Positions 1-7,693 of a DNA stretch of 64,000 bases are shown piece after piece. Source of the stretch: Lustribacter sp965277075 (GTDB lineage: Bacteria; Vulcanimicrobiota; Vulcanimicrobiia; Vulcanimicrobiales; Vulcanimicrobiaceae); NCBI GenBank assembly GCA_965277075.1, contig OZ255707.1:1736001-1800000 (forward strand), given 5' to 3'. The notes beneath the pieces are model-generated. The model searched no databases. It was not told the origin of the DNA and saw only the letters and a list, made by a program, of their open reading frames with translations. Every line of letters starts with the position of its first letter. Position 1 is the stretch's first letter. The translations under genes were made by a program, and so were the position numbers.

Positions 1-89
1 GCCGTCGCGAGAATTGCTAAACCGATCAAAATCGGTAGGATAAGTGCAACGCACGTGGCTGCGACGCTAACCGCCCGAGACATACGCAT
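1..89 (-). CDS. N-terminus of a membrane or secreted protein (cut by left edge)
   Basis: Reading the minus strand from position 89 gives an ATG frame that stays open to the window edge. About 30 residues are visible: two or three basic residues, then a long hydrophobic stretch (VALILPILIGLAILA). This is a signal anchor or first transmembrane segment. A GTG at 92 and a second ATG at 83 are alternative starts. It is divergent from the methyltransferase at 173, with about 80 bases of shared upstream DNA. Too little is present to assign a family. Confidence 0.5.
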   Translation of the reverse strand, partial: MRMSRAVSVAATCVALILPILIGLAILAT

Positions 90-172
90 CACCCCGACAT
101 TCGCGTTTTTCGTCCGCGCACCGCCTCGGCAAGTGGACCCGACTCTCACGCAGAACGTACAACCCCTGCTAT

Positions 173-874
173 GTGTACGATTTGAACCAAGAAAACGACC
201 CGTTGGAAGTGCTCCGAAATGGCAGTCTATTAGCTGAGCAATATCGAGCGCGGTTTCAAGACCGACGGGACTACCGCAACGAAGTTTGGCAGATTCTTTG
301 TGCCGATTACTTTCAGCGTTACGTCTCGTCTACTGCAACGGTCCTGGATCTCGGCTGCGGCTATGGTCAGTTCGTAAATAATATCCGTGCCCACAAAAAG
401 TACGCGATGGACTTAAATCCGGATTCTCGCACACTTATAAACGAAAATGTGACGTTCTTCGAACAGGATTGCTCGCAGCACTGGCCACTCGAAAGCGCTT
501 CCCTTGATGTCGTCTTTACGAGTAATTTCCTCGAGCATTTACCGGACAAGACAACAATCTTCCAAACACTCAAGGAAGCCCGTCGCTGCTTGGCCTCTGG
601 TGGCATTATCGTTTGCTTGGGGCCGAATATACGCTATATCCCGGGAGCGTATTGGGATTTCTGGGACCATCATACGTCGCTCAGCGATCGGTCACTAAGC
701 GAAGGCCTCGAACTTTGCGGTTTTAAAACGACTTCAACGATACCACGCTTCCTGCCGTACACGATGGCCGGGGGAACCCCGGTCCCGAGATTTCTGGTAC
801 GCGCATATCTGCGCATTCCTCTCGCGTGGCCCGTGCTTGGCAAGCAGTTTCTCATTGTAGGTCAGGCGGTCTAA
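173..874 (+). CDS. Class I SAM-dependent methyltransferase
   Basis: A 233-residue protein of the Rossmann methyltransferase family (Methyltransf_11/23 type). The SAM-binding motif I, VLDLGCGYGQF, lies at residues 57-67, the acidic ribose-binding position follows in MDLNPD near 79, and a motif-IV-like segment SNFLEHLPD lies near 120. GTG start. An ATG two bases upstream is out of frame. The neighbours make sugar nucleotides and glycans, so the acceptor may be a sugar, but the substrate cannot be read from the sequence. Base composition looks richer in A+T than the glycan operon to the right, which hints at separate ancestry. Confidence 0.85.
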   Translation: MYDLNQENDPLEVLRNGSLLAEQYRARFQDRRDYRNEVWQILCADYFQRYVSSTATVLDLGCGYGQFVNNIRAHKKYAMDLNPDSRTLINENVTFFEQDCSQHWPLESASLDVVFTSNFLEHLPDKTTIFQTLKEARRCLASGGIIVCLGPNIRYIPGAYWDFWDHHTSLSDRSLSEGLELCGFKTTSTIPRFLPYTMAGGTPVPRFLVRAYLRIPLAWPVLGKQFLIVGQAV

Positions 875-887
875 GCACTATTCGAGC

Positions 888-2234
888 TTAACGGCGAGCC
901 GGTAATCCCAATATCCAGCCTGGAGGATTGATCGGAACCACGAGCTCAGCGCTCGGCTCGTTTCGACGTTCGGCGGTGATCCACGCGTCAATGCGTGGCG
1001 CATAGCTCGACCAGTGCAAATCCGTGAGACGCCCTGCGTCGAAGTTCATGACAGCGCCCCCCAAAAACAAAAGGCAAAATATCGACGCCTTTAAAGCCGT
1101 GGTTTTCTTTCGGAGAAGATTTTCGATTGCGATCGCGAGCGCAAGAATGAAGAAAATGGTTGGTAAAAAAAAATAGCGCTCACCGTCTAAACCGATCAAG
1201 CCGAACCACAAAAATGCCCCTGACAGATTGCGAGCATAAATGGCAACCGCAATGTAGACGAAACTTAAGGCGATTAAGAAGAGGACCCGTATGCGCGCGA
1301 CCGGTGCGACGATTAAGAATAAGGTCGCAGCAATCGCCCACCCTATCCCTATTGCAAGCACAAGCCCATAGGCACTGTGCATCGAGAGAAATCTAGCCGA
1401 AGACTGTCCAGCTACGGATGCGATGATAACGCGATATACGAAAGCTGTAAGAGTAGGAAAAGCAAGGTTGTCGAGGGTGCCTTTCGCGGCGGAATCATCG
1501 ACAGAATGAACAGACAATATGGCGACTTGGATCATGAGGCCGATTAACACGGCGACCGGAATGAGGCGCTCAGACACCGTTCGACCGCGTACGAGTTTCC
1601 AAACTGCGAGCGGAAAAAACAGAATCGTTTCCGGCGCAGACAAAACCGCAAGCACCGTGAACGTCACACCATATAAATGAGCTCGGAGTGGGATAGTTTC
1701 CGAACCTACGGATCGAATCATAAGTAGGAAAACGAGAAGCGATAAGTACCAATGAAGGTTTGTCAGGATTCCGACAAGCTCGTGTCCGGGCGGTACCGTC
1801 GCGAACGAGCAGCATGCGCAGAACCGCAACGCGTCGGACGTAACGATTGGCCTATATGCTTTGGCCGAAAAAAGACTGCATGCCCAAACGGCGATCGAAA
1901 AGGACACGACGGCAAAAATGAGTGGAACTACGCTTGCGGGAACGTGGGCTGCAAATGTACTCGTTAGGCGAGGAATCAAATTGAGATAGCCCGCATACGG
2001 CTCGAATATCGATCGAGCTGAACCGTGAAGAAGCTCTTGCTGATAAAATACTTCGCCGTCTTCAGCCCATAATTGCGGGTGCAAGAGCGAACTGGGGCGG
2101 CGGCCGACGAACAGCAAACCGACGACGATGATGGCAGCGACACGCAACGCGAATGGCCTCGCCAATAACCATTCCGCGCGAGCGCGCCCAACACGCACGA
2201 ACGGAAATAACCTCGAGTCGGATATGCGAGCCAT
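888..2234 (-). CDS. Polytopic membrane protein, GT-C glycosyltransferase-like
   Basis: A 448-residue protein with about ten hydrophobic segments. After the first one it carries the conserved loop LWAEDGEVF (residues 55-63), followed by a SIFEPYAGYLNLIPR-type stretch. WAEDG-type acidic loops are typical of uncharacterised GT-C-like membrane proteins in polysaccharide loci, where the first periplasmic acidic residues bind the lipid-linked sugar. It is convergent with the methyltransferase, with a 13-base gap, and divergent from UDP-xylose synthase. The DNA is visibly A/T-richer than neighbours, including an A9 run near 1168. The donor and acceptor are unknown; a polymerase or a non-catalytic membrane protein are alternatives. 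Confidence 0.65.
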   Translation of the reverse strand: MARISDSRLFPFVRVGRARAEWLLARPFALRVAAIIVVGLLFVGRRPSSLLHPQLWAEDGEVFYQQELLHGSARSIFEPYAGYLNLIPRLTSTFAAHVPASVVPLIFAVVSFSIAVWACSLFSAKAYRPIVTSDALRFCACCSFATVPPGHELVGILTNLHWYLSLLVFLLMIRSVGSETIPLRAHLYGVTFTVLAVLSAPETILFFPLAVWKLVRGRTVSERLIPVAVLIGLMIQVAILSVHSVDDSAAKGTLDNLAFPTLTAFVYRVIIASVAGQSSARFLSMHSAYGLVLAIGIGWAIAATLFLIVAPVARIRVLFLIALSFVYIAVAIYARNLSGAFLWFGLIGLDGERYFFLPTIFFILALAIAIENLLRKKTTALKASIFCLLFLGGAVMNFDAGRLTDLHWSSYAPRIDAWITAERRNEPSAELVVPINPPGWILGLPARR

Positions 2235-2331
2235 CGTTGCCGGCGTGTCTTCGCGGAGAATTCGGCCAACGCTGCCTCGACCGGCGTGTTCTGGCCATGG
2301 CGTAGAAGGCGGACCATGGAAACGTCGCCAT

Positions 2332-3294
2332 GTGGTCGTTTATGTTACCGGTGTCGCCGGCTTTCTCGGGTCTCATCTAGCAGAAAAGCTTATCGATGAG
2401 GGGCATACCCTCGTGGGCGTTGACAACCTCGTGACCGGTAGCCGTGCCAATCTCTGCGGCCTCGAACGATCCCGAACGTTCCGATTTATCGAAGCAGACG
2501 TGTCCCGCCCATGGGCCGAGTGGCTCGAAACCGCTCGCGACTTTGCCGCAAAGCCGGACTGTATCGTGCACGCGGCATCTCCGGCCAGCCCCGTTGATTA
2601 CGGCCGCGACCCGCTCGGAACACTTCATGTGAATGCGCTTGGAACGATGGAATCGGTATCGTTAGCCAAAGCACACGATGCCCGCGTGTTTCTCTTCTCG
2701 ACGTCCGAGTGCTACGGCGATCCGCTCGAACATCCCCAGCGCGAGTCATACTGGGGAAACGTCAATCCCGTCGGACTGCGGGCATGCTATGACGAGAGCA
2801 AACGGTTTGCCGAAGCCTACCTCACGACCGCGGCACGCGTGTACAGCCTCGATGCCCGCATCGTCCGCATTTTCAACACCTACGGACCCCGGATGCAGCC
2901 CAATGACGGACGAGTCATTCCCAATTTTGCGATGTCGGCGCTTCGCGGAGAGCCGCTCACCATCTACGGGGACGGTAGCCAAACGCGCAGCTTCTGTTAC
3001 GTCGACGACTTGATCGACGGAATCGCCCGGTTCATCACGCTCGACGGGCTGAGCGGGCAGATCATCAACATTGGAAATCCGGGCGAATTCACGGTGCGTG
3101 AACTTGCATCGATCGTCGCCGAGATCGCCGGCGTCGAACTCCAGGTCGTGGAATGCGAATTGCCGCCGGACGATCCGGCGCGACGTCGCCCAGACATCAG
3201 CCGGGCGCGTCGGCTCTTGGCGTGGCAACCGAACGTGTCGCTGCGCGACGGCCTCGTGCAAACGCTCGCGTACTTTCGCGCTGTTCCTGCCTAA
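2332..3294 (+). CDS. uxs: UDP-glucuronate decarboxylase (UDP-xylose synthase), SDR family
   Basis: A 320-residue short-chain dehydrogenase/epimerase that should convert UDP-glucuronate to UDP-xylose using bound NAD. The dinucleotide motif TGVAGFLGSH is at residues 6-15, the catalytic TSE at 124-126 and the YxxxK pair at Y153/K157. The segments YWGNVNPVG, IFNTYGPRM and YGDGSQTRSFCYVDDL are hallmarks of the UXS subfamily. The frame is open upstream to 2128, but that part lies over the divergent gene and lacks family sequence, so I chose GTG at 2332, just before the first beta strand. It is convergent with UDP-glucose dehydrogenase, its substrate supplier, and the two stop codons overlap. Confidence 0.9.
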   Translation: MVVYVTGVAGFLGSHLAEKLIDEGHTLVGVDNLVTGSRANLCGLERSRTFRFIEADVSRPWAEWLETARDFAAKPDCIVHAASPASPVDYGRDPLGTLHVNALGTMESVSLAKAHDARVFLFSTSECYGDPLEHPQRESYWGNVNPVGLRACYDESKRFAEAYLTTAARVYSLDARIVRIFNTYGPRMQPNDGRVIPNFAMSALRGEPLTIYGDGSQTRSFCYVDDLIDGIARFITLDGLSGQIINIGNPGEFTVRELASIVAEIAGVELQVVECELPPDDPARRRPDISRARRLLAWQPNVSLRDGLVQTLAYFRAVPA

Positions 3295-4628
3295 GATACG
3301 GCGACAGACGCGCGCTTTGCCGACTGCCGGGCTCGCCCGATGCCGGTATAGTCGAGTCCGGCGGCAAGGACTCGCTCCGGATCGAAGATGTTACGACCAT
3401 CGATGATAACGTTTCCGCGCATCAGTTTGCGGATCATGGTAAAGTCGATGTTCTTGTATTCGTTCCATTCGGTTGCCAACAGCAACGCGTCGACTTCGTG
3501 ACTCGCCTCGTAGAGCTGCGAGCAATATTGGATTCGGTTGCCATACGTCTTGCGAACGGCATCCATCGCGATTGGGTCGTGCGCCCGAATCGAGGCGCCC
3601 GCGTTCAACAGCAGCTCGATGACGCTGAGCGCTGGTGCCTCTCGGATGTCGTCCGTATTCGGTTTGAAGCTCAGACCTAGGACGCCGATTATCTTGCCCG
3701 CCGGATCGCCGCCGAGTAAAGCCACGATCTTGTGATACGTCGAGTCGATTTGCCGGCGATTCACTGCCTCGACGGCTCGCAGCAATGAAGCGTCGTAATG
3801 ACGCTCCTCCGCGATCTTCTCGAGCGCACGGACGTCCTTCGGGAAGCACGAGCCGCCGTACCCGATGCCGGGGCTCATGAACTGCGTCCCGATCCGATGG
3901 TCGTGTCCGATCCCCCGACCAACGACCTTCACGTCGACGTTTACCAGCTCGCAAATGTTCGCGATTTCATTCATGAACGAAATCTTGGTTGCAAGGAACG
4001 CGTTGGCCGCGTATTTGATCATCTCGCTCGTCCGCACGTCGGTCACGACAAGCGGGGCATCGAGCGAACGATAGAGCTCGCGCATCGCCTCTTCCGCATC
4101 CGCGCTGTTCGTGCCGATGACGATACGGTCGGGCTGCATGAAGTCCGCAATGGCCGAGCCCTCGCGCAGAAACTCAGGGTTGCTGACGACGTCGACGCGA
4201 TGTTCGCCCGTCGAGTTTTCTGCGATGATCGAGGAGACGAGTTCGCCCGTCTCGACCGGTACCGTCGATTTCGAAACGACGATCTTCGGGCCGTTGAGCG
4301 CGCGGCCGATCGCCGCAGCGACACTGCGCACTGCCGAGAGGTCTGCGCGACCGTCCCGACCCATAGGCGTTCCGACGGCGATAAAGATCACGTCGGACGC
4401 CGCCACTGCCGCGGCGACGTCGCTCGAAAACGACAACCGTCCGGCGTGCTGATTGCGGACGATCATCTCGACCAGTTGCGGCTCGTAGAACGGAGACTCG
4501 CCGCGGTTGAGACACGCGATTTTCTCACCGTCGTTATCGAGGCAGATCACCTCGTTTCCAAGTTCCGCAAAACACGTTCCGGTGACGAGCCCGACGTAGC
4601 CCGTACCGACGATCGCAAGCCGTTTCAT
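3291..4628 (-). CDS. ugd: UDP-glucose 6-dehydrogenase
   Basis: A 445-residue enzyme that oxidises UDP-glucose to UDP-glucuronate in two NAD-dependent steps. The N-terminal Rossmann motif VGTGYVG is at residues 7-13. The catalytic cysteine is C261 in GIGYGGSCFPKD, with the family residues K205 and N209 in SEMIKYAANAF. Length is normal. It is the last gene of the minus-strand glycan operon, 15 bases after the flippase. UDP-glucuronate feeds the adjacent UXS gene, so the locus probably makes a xylose- or glucuronate-containing glycan. Its stop (TAG) shares the four bases CTAA with the opposing UXS stop. Confidence 0.95.
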   Translation of the reverse strand: MKRLAIVGTGYVGLVTGTCFAELGNEVICLDNDGEKIACLNRGESPFYEPQLVEMIVRNQHAGRLSFSSDVAAAVAASDVIFIAVGTPMGRDGRADLSAVRSVAAAIGRALNGPKIVVSKSTVPVETGELVSSIIAENSTGEHRVDVVSNPEFLREGSAIADFMQPDRIVIGTNSADAEEAMRELYRSLDAPLVVTDVRTSEMIKYAANAFLATKISFMNEIANICELVNVDVKVVGRGIGHDHRIGTQFMSPGIGYGGSCFPKDVRALEKIAEERHYDASLLRAVEAVNRRQIDSTYHKIVALLGGDPAGKIIGVLGLSFKPNTDDIREAPALSVIELLLNAGASIRAHDPIAMDAVRKTYGNRIQYCSQLYEASHEVDALLLATEWNEYKNIDFTMIRKLMRGNVIIDGRNIFDPERVLAAGLDYTGIGRARQSAKRASVAVS

Positions 4629-4643
4629 ATATGCTCAACCACC

Positions 4644-5927
4644 TTAAAGCGTCTTACGCGGGATATCCTTGAAGTGAAAGCGCTGCGTTCGCAGCTCGAC
4701 GCCCACGCTATAGAGCGTCGCCCCGAAGGCAGCCAAGTGACCCGAAAGAACGATCGTGAGAACTTGAAAGACCGATGCGTGCCACAACGCGACGAAACAG
4801 ATCTCCGCGACGGCAACCGCGCTCAAGGGTATGACAAAGCCGAACTTTCGCAGCCCAATGTTGTACATCGCGACGGTGTTTGCGAGCGCAAGCGCACCGA
4901 GTGCGGCGGTGTACATGGCCACGTACGCGGATGCATCGGCGAAATGCTTGCCGGCAAGAACGGTCACGACCAATTGCGGGGCCACCAGAACGACCGCGAG
5001 CGACAGCCCGATGATTGCCGCGGCCGTAGCGAGTGCCGCCGTCAATAATTTTAAGGTACTGTCGCCGGCGACGGCGCGAGCAGACGCTTTCGGCAGCACG
5101 ATCGTCGGTACGAAGGACACCACCGTGTAGACGGCGCGACCCGCGAGCGTCGCGGCTCCATACAGGCCGACGATCACGGGCGGAAAGAAATGGCGTACGA
5201 TGATGATGTCATAAAAAAGCAACGCGTTCACCGCGAGAACGGACACGCCGATCCCACTCGACGTCATGAGAATGCGGCGCAAATCGAGTTTCAGACGCGC
5301 CGTTTTGCGCCCGTAGAGCGTCAACAACGCCCCGCTGTTGTATGTGGTCGCCGCAACCGTCCCGAGTGCCAGTCCGTACAGTGCGCCGGTCGGGCCGAAA
5401 CGGAGCGCCAGAACGACACCGAATGCGCATTTGGTTATCGCCTCGATGATGTTCGAGATCGCAAACGCGCGGAATGTCTGGGCCCCTTGAAAGACGCCGC
5501 GCTGCGCGGGAAGACTGAACGAAAAGGCGAGAAACGCCCCGGCGGCGATGACCGGTTGTGTATTCTGCAGATGGAAGAAGGATACAATCGGCGGAGCTGC
5601 AAGCGCGACCACGCCGAACGCTGCGGCTCCAACGAGCAACGATGCAATGCTCACGATGCTGCCGAGACGGCGAAGTTTCGGCCCATCGCTCGTCGCGTGA
5701 AGGTCGGCCGCGATTCGTGCGACGACGGTCGCCGCGACGGTAGCGGGTGGCACCGCAACGAGCAGCGTCGCTGAAAACAACGCGCTCACGATGCCGTAGC
5801 CCTCGACGCCGACGATGCGTCCGATCAGCGCGTAGTAAAGGTATGTAAAGGCGTTAGCAGCGACGATCGCGCCGAACACGAGCGCGCCATGACGAACGAA
5901 ATCGCTCGATCGGAGGCGTTTGATCAC
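4644..5927 (-). CDS. Polysaccharide flippase, Wzx/MATE-like (MOP superfamily)
   Basis: A 427-residue protein with about twelve predicted membrane helices and the family N-terminus (helix 1 FGAIVAANAFTYLYYALIG, then an amphipathic loop with VGVEGYGIVSALFS). It should flip lipid-linked saccharide units from the cytoplasmic to the periplasmic face. I start it at GTG 5927, whose GTGA overlaps the TGA stop of the GT2 gene; a frame open to 5996 adds 23 residues that are only GT2 coding sequence. The same operon also encodes a MurJ-like flippase, so two lipid-linked substrates or a division of labour are possible. Confidence 0.82.
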   Translation of the reverse strand: MIKRLRSSDFVRHGALVFGAIVAANAFTYLYYALIGRIVGVEGYGIVSALFSATLLVAVPPATVAATVVARIAADLHATSDGPKLRRLGSIVSIASLLVGAAAFGVVALAAPPIVSFFHLQNTQPVIAAGAFLAFSFSLPAQRGVFQGAQTFRAFAISNIIEAITKCAFGVVLALRFGPTGALYGLALGTVAATTYNSGALLTLYGRKTARLKLDLRRILMTSSGIGVSVLAVNALLFYDIIIVRHFFPPVIVGLYGAATLAGRAVYTVVSFVPTIVLPKASARAVAGDSTLKLLTAALATAAAIIGLSLAVVLVAPQLVVTVLAGKHFADASAYVAMYTAALGALALANTVAMYNIGLRKFGFVIPLSAVAVAEICFVALWHASVFQVLTIVLSGHLAAFGATLYSVGVELRTQRFHFKDIPRKTL

Positions 5928-7693
5928 AGCTGCAACGAAAAATTTTCGGCGCTGAGCGTCAAGTTCGGATTGTAGTACGGGTCGCGCGCCGCCCACTGCG
6001 GCCAGCGAAGCCGGAACGCTTCGCTCTCGCGGATACCGCGCTCGCGCTTGGCCGACGTATCATCGGCGCCGCGGGTTTTCGACTCGTAGTGAAAGAGGCG
6101 CGCGCGCGGCACGACGACGTTGCGATATCCGGCGTCGTGCAATTTCGCGCAGAAGTCGACATCGTTGTAAGCGACCGCGAAGGACTCGTCGAGTCCCCCG
6201 ACCTGCTCGTACTTGGATCGCGCGACCATCAGACACGCGCCGGTCACCGCGAGATAGTTCGTATCGAGTTCGAGCGCGCCGTGCGCCCGTGCATTCTCGA
6301 CGCTGAGGAGGCGAAACGCATGCCCGGCGAGCCCGAGCACGCCGCCTAAAATAACCCCGGCGTGCTGAATCGTCTCGTCTTCAAAAAGCAACAGCGCTCC
6401 GACGGCGCCGATGGTTTCCCGTTGTGCCTGCCCGAGCATACGTCTCATCCACTCCGGCGAAATCACTTCGGTATCATTGTTCAACATGACGATCGCGGAG
6501 CCGACGCTCCGGCGCACGGCCCGATTGATCAAACGCGAAAAGTTGAACGGCTCGTCGTCGCGGACGACGGTAAAACGGCCTGGTTGTCGCGCCGTCCAAG
6601 CGTCGAGCAAGGCGCGCGTCTCCTCTTCGCGGCTGCCGTTATCGACCACGACGACGTCAAAGTTGCCGTAGGCGGTCCGCTCGTACACCGAGGAAAGACA
6701 ACGTGCCAAGAGATCGGCGCGATCGCGCGTCGGTATCACGATCGATACGCGCTCGGTTCCCGGCACGTCGAACCGTACGTCGATGCCGCACGCCGTTTCG
6801 ATCAGGTTCGCATCTTCGCCACGCCGTTCGAGCGCGGCCCGAACGAAAGGAACGAGCGATTCCCTCACATCTCGCGACGGCGGCACGGTGTGCACGAGAA
6901 CTTGGGGCACGTGCACGATACGATCGGTGTGCTCGCTCGCGCGGAGAAGCGAATCATACCACCGTGCGGCGTTGAACGCTCCGGTCGCTCCGCCGCACGC
7001 GACGAGAAGTTTCGAGCGAAACGCGCAAAGACGGCCGACATAGTTGCGCGTGAGGAGCGTTTCCGGCGACCAATCGGGCTTGAAGTACGGATTGCGCGGA
7101 ACGCCGTCCAATTCGAGCACGTCGCTATCGGTATACACGATATCTGCTCCGTCGGCGAAGCGCAGCAACATCGACAGCAGCGCGTCCGGTTCCAGAATGT
7201 CGCCCGCTTCCAAAAACACGGCGAACGTCCCGACTCTGGACGGCGCGGGCGTGCCGTCCGTCATGACGTGCGCGTTCCAATGCGGATAGAGTTGATCGCG
7301 CAGCGACGCCAGCGTCGTCGCGATTCGATTCGCGCGGTCGTTTGCGGTACCGATCAACACATCGAATGCATCGGTGACGGCCGAGAGTCGCACGATCGCT
7401 CGAATCGTGTCCAATTCGTACTCGCTTTTCGCATGCGCCGCACGAAAGAGTTGGTATGGATCTCCGAGCGCAGCGGACTCGATGCGCACATCGTCGGTCG
7501 ACGGCATCGGGAGCGGATCGCGCCGAATTCCCAAGCGGTGCAGAACGTCGAACACGCGGTCTCGCACTTTCCAGAAGTTGCTCGCACGCATCGAGCCGAT
7601 GAATAAGCGCTGCCGCTCGACGAGCGCGAGAAGCGCCTCGACTTGTGCGACGAGCGCCTCTTTCGAGGGAACGGGATCAGGAAGGAGCGACAA
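5924..7693 (-). CDS. Tandem-domain family 2 glycosyltransferase
   Basis: A 589-residue cytoplasmic enzyme. Residues 1-65 form a charged helical region. Residues about 105-300 look like a GT2 domain with the segments GDILEPDALL, YTDSDVLELDG and FKPDWSPETLLTRNY, but its N-terminal nucleotide-binding strand is weak. Residues about 318-540 are a complete GT2 domain: VSIVIPTRDRADLL, VVVDNGS, then NNDTEVISPEW carrying the metal-binding acidic motif. Such two-domain GT2 proteins are common in surface-polysaccharide loci. The start is TTG, directly after the TAG of the previous gene, with no clear Shine-Dalgarno sequence. The sugar donor cannot be deduced. Confidence 0.85.
   Translation of the reverse strand: MSLLPDPVPSKEALVAQVEALLALVERQRLFIGSMRASNFWKVRDRVFDVLHRLGIRRDPLPMPSTDDVRIESAALGDPYQLFRAAHAKSEYELDTIRAIVRLSAVTDAFDVLIGTANDRANRIATTLASLRDQLYPHWNAHVMTDGTPAPSRVGTFAVFLEAGDILEPDALLSMLLRFADGADIVYTDSDVLELDGVPRNPYFKPDWSPETLLTRNYVGRLCAFRSKLLVACGGATGAFNAARWYDSLLRASEHTDRIVHVPQVLVHTVPPSRDVRESLVPFVRAALERRGEDANLIETACGIDVRFDVPGTERVSIVIPTRDRADLLARCLSSVYERTAYGNFDVVVVDNGSREEETRALLDAWTARQPGRFTVVRDDEPFNFSRLINRAVRRSVGSAIVMLNNDTEVISPEWMRRMLGQAQRETIGAVGALLLFEDETIQHAGVILGGVLGLAGHAFRLLSVENARAHGALELDTNYLAVTGACLMVARSKYEQVGGLDESFAVAYNDVDFCAKLHDAGYRNVVVPRARLFHYESKTRGADDTSAKRERGIRESEAFRLRWPQWAARDPYYNPNLTLSAENFSLQL

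Noticed and set aside
2128..2331. Upstream extension of the UDP-xylose synthase gene
   Set aside because: The added 68 residues lie partly over the divergent membrane-protein gene and are not family sequence.
3798..5048. A 416-codon plus-strand open frame over ugd and the flippase
   Set aside because: Antisense shadow of two well-supported genes, with charged low-complexity composition.
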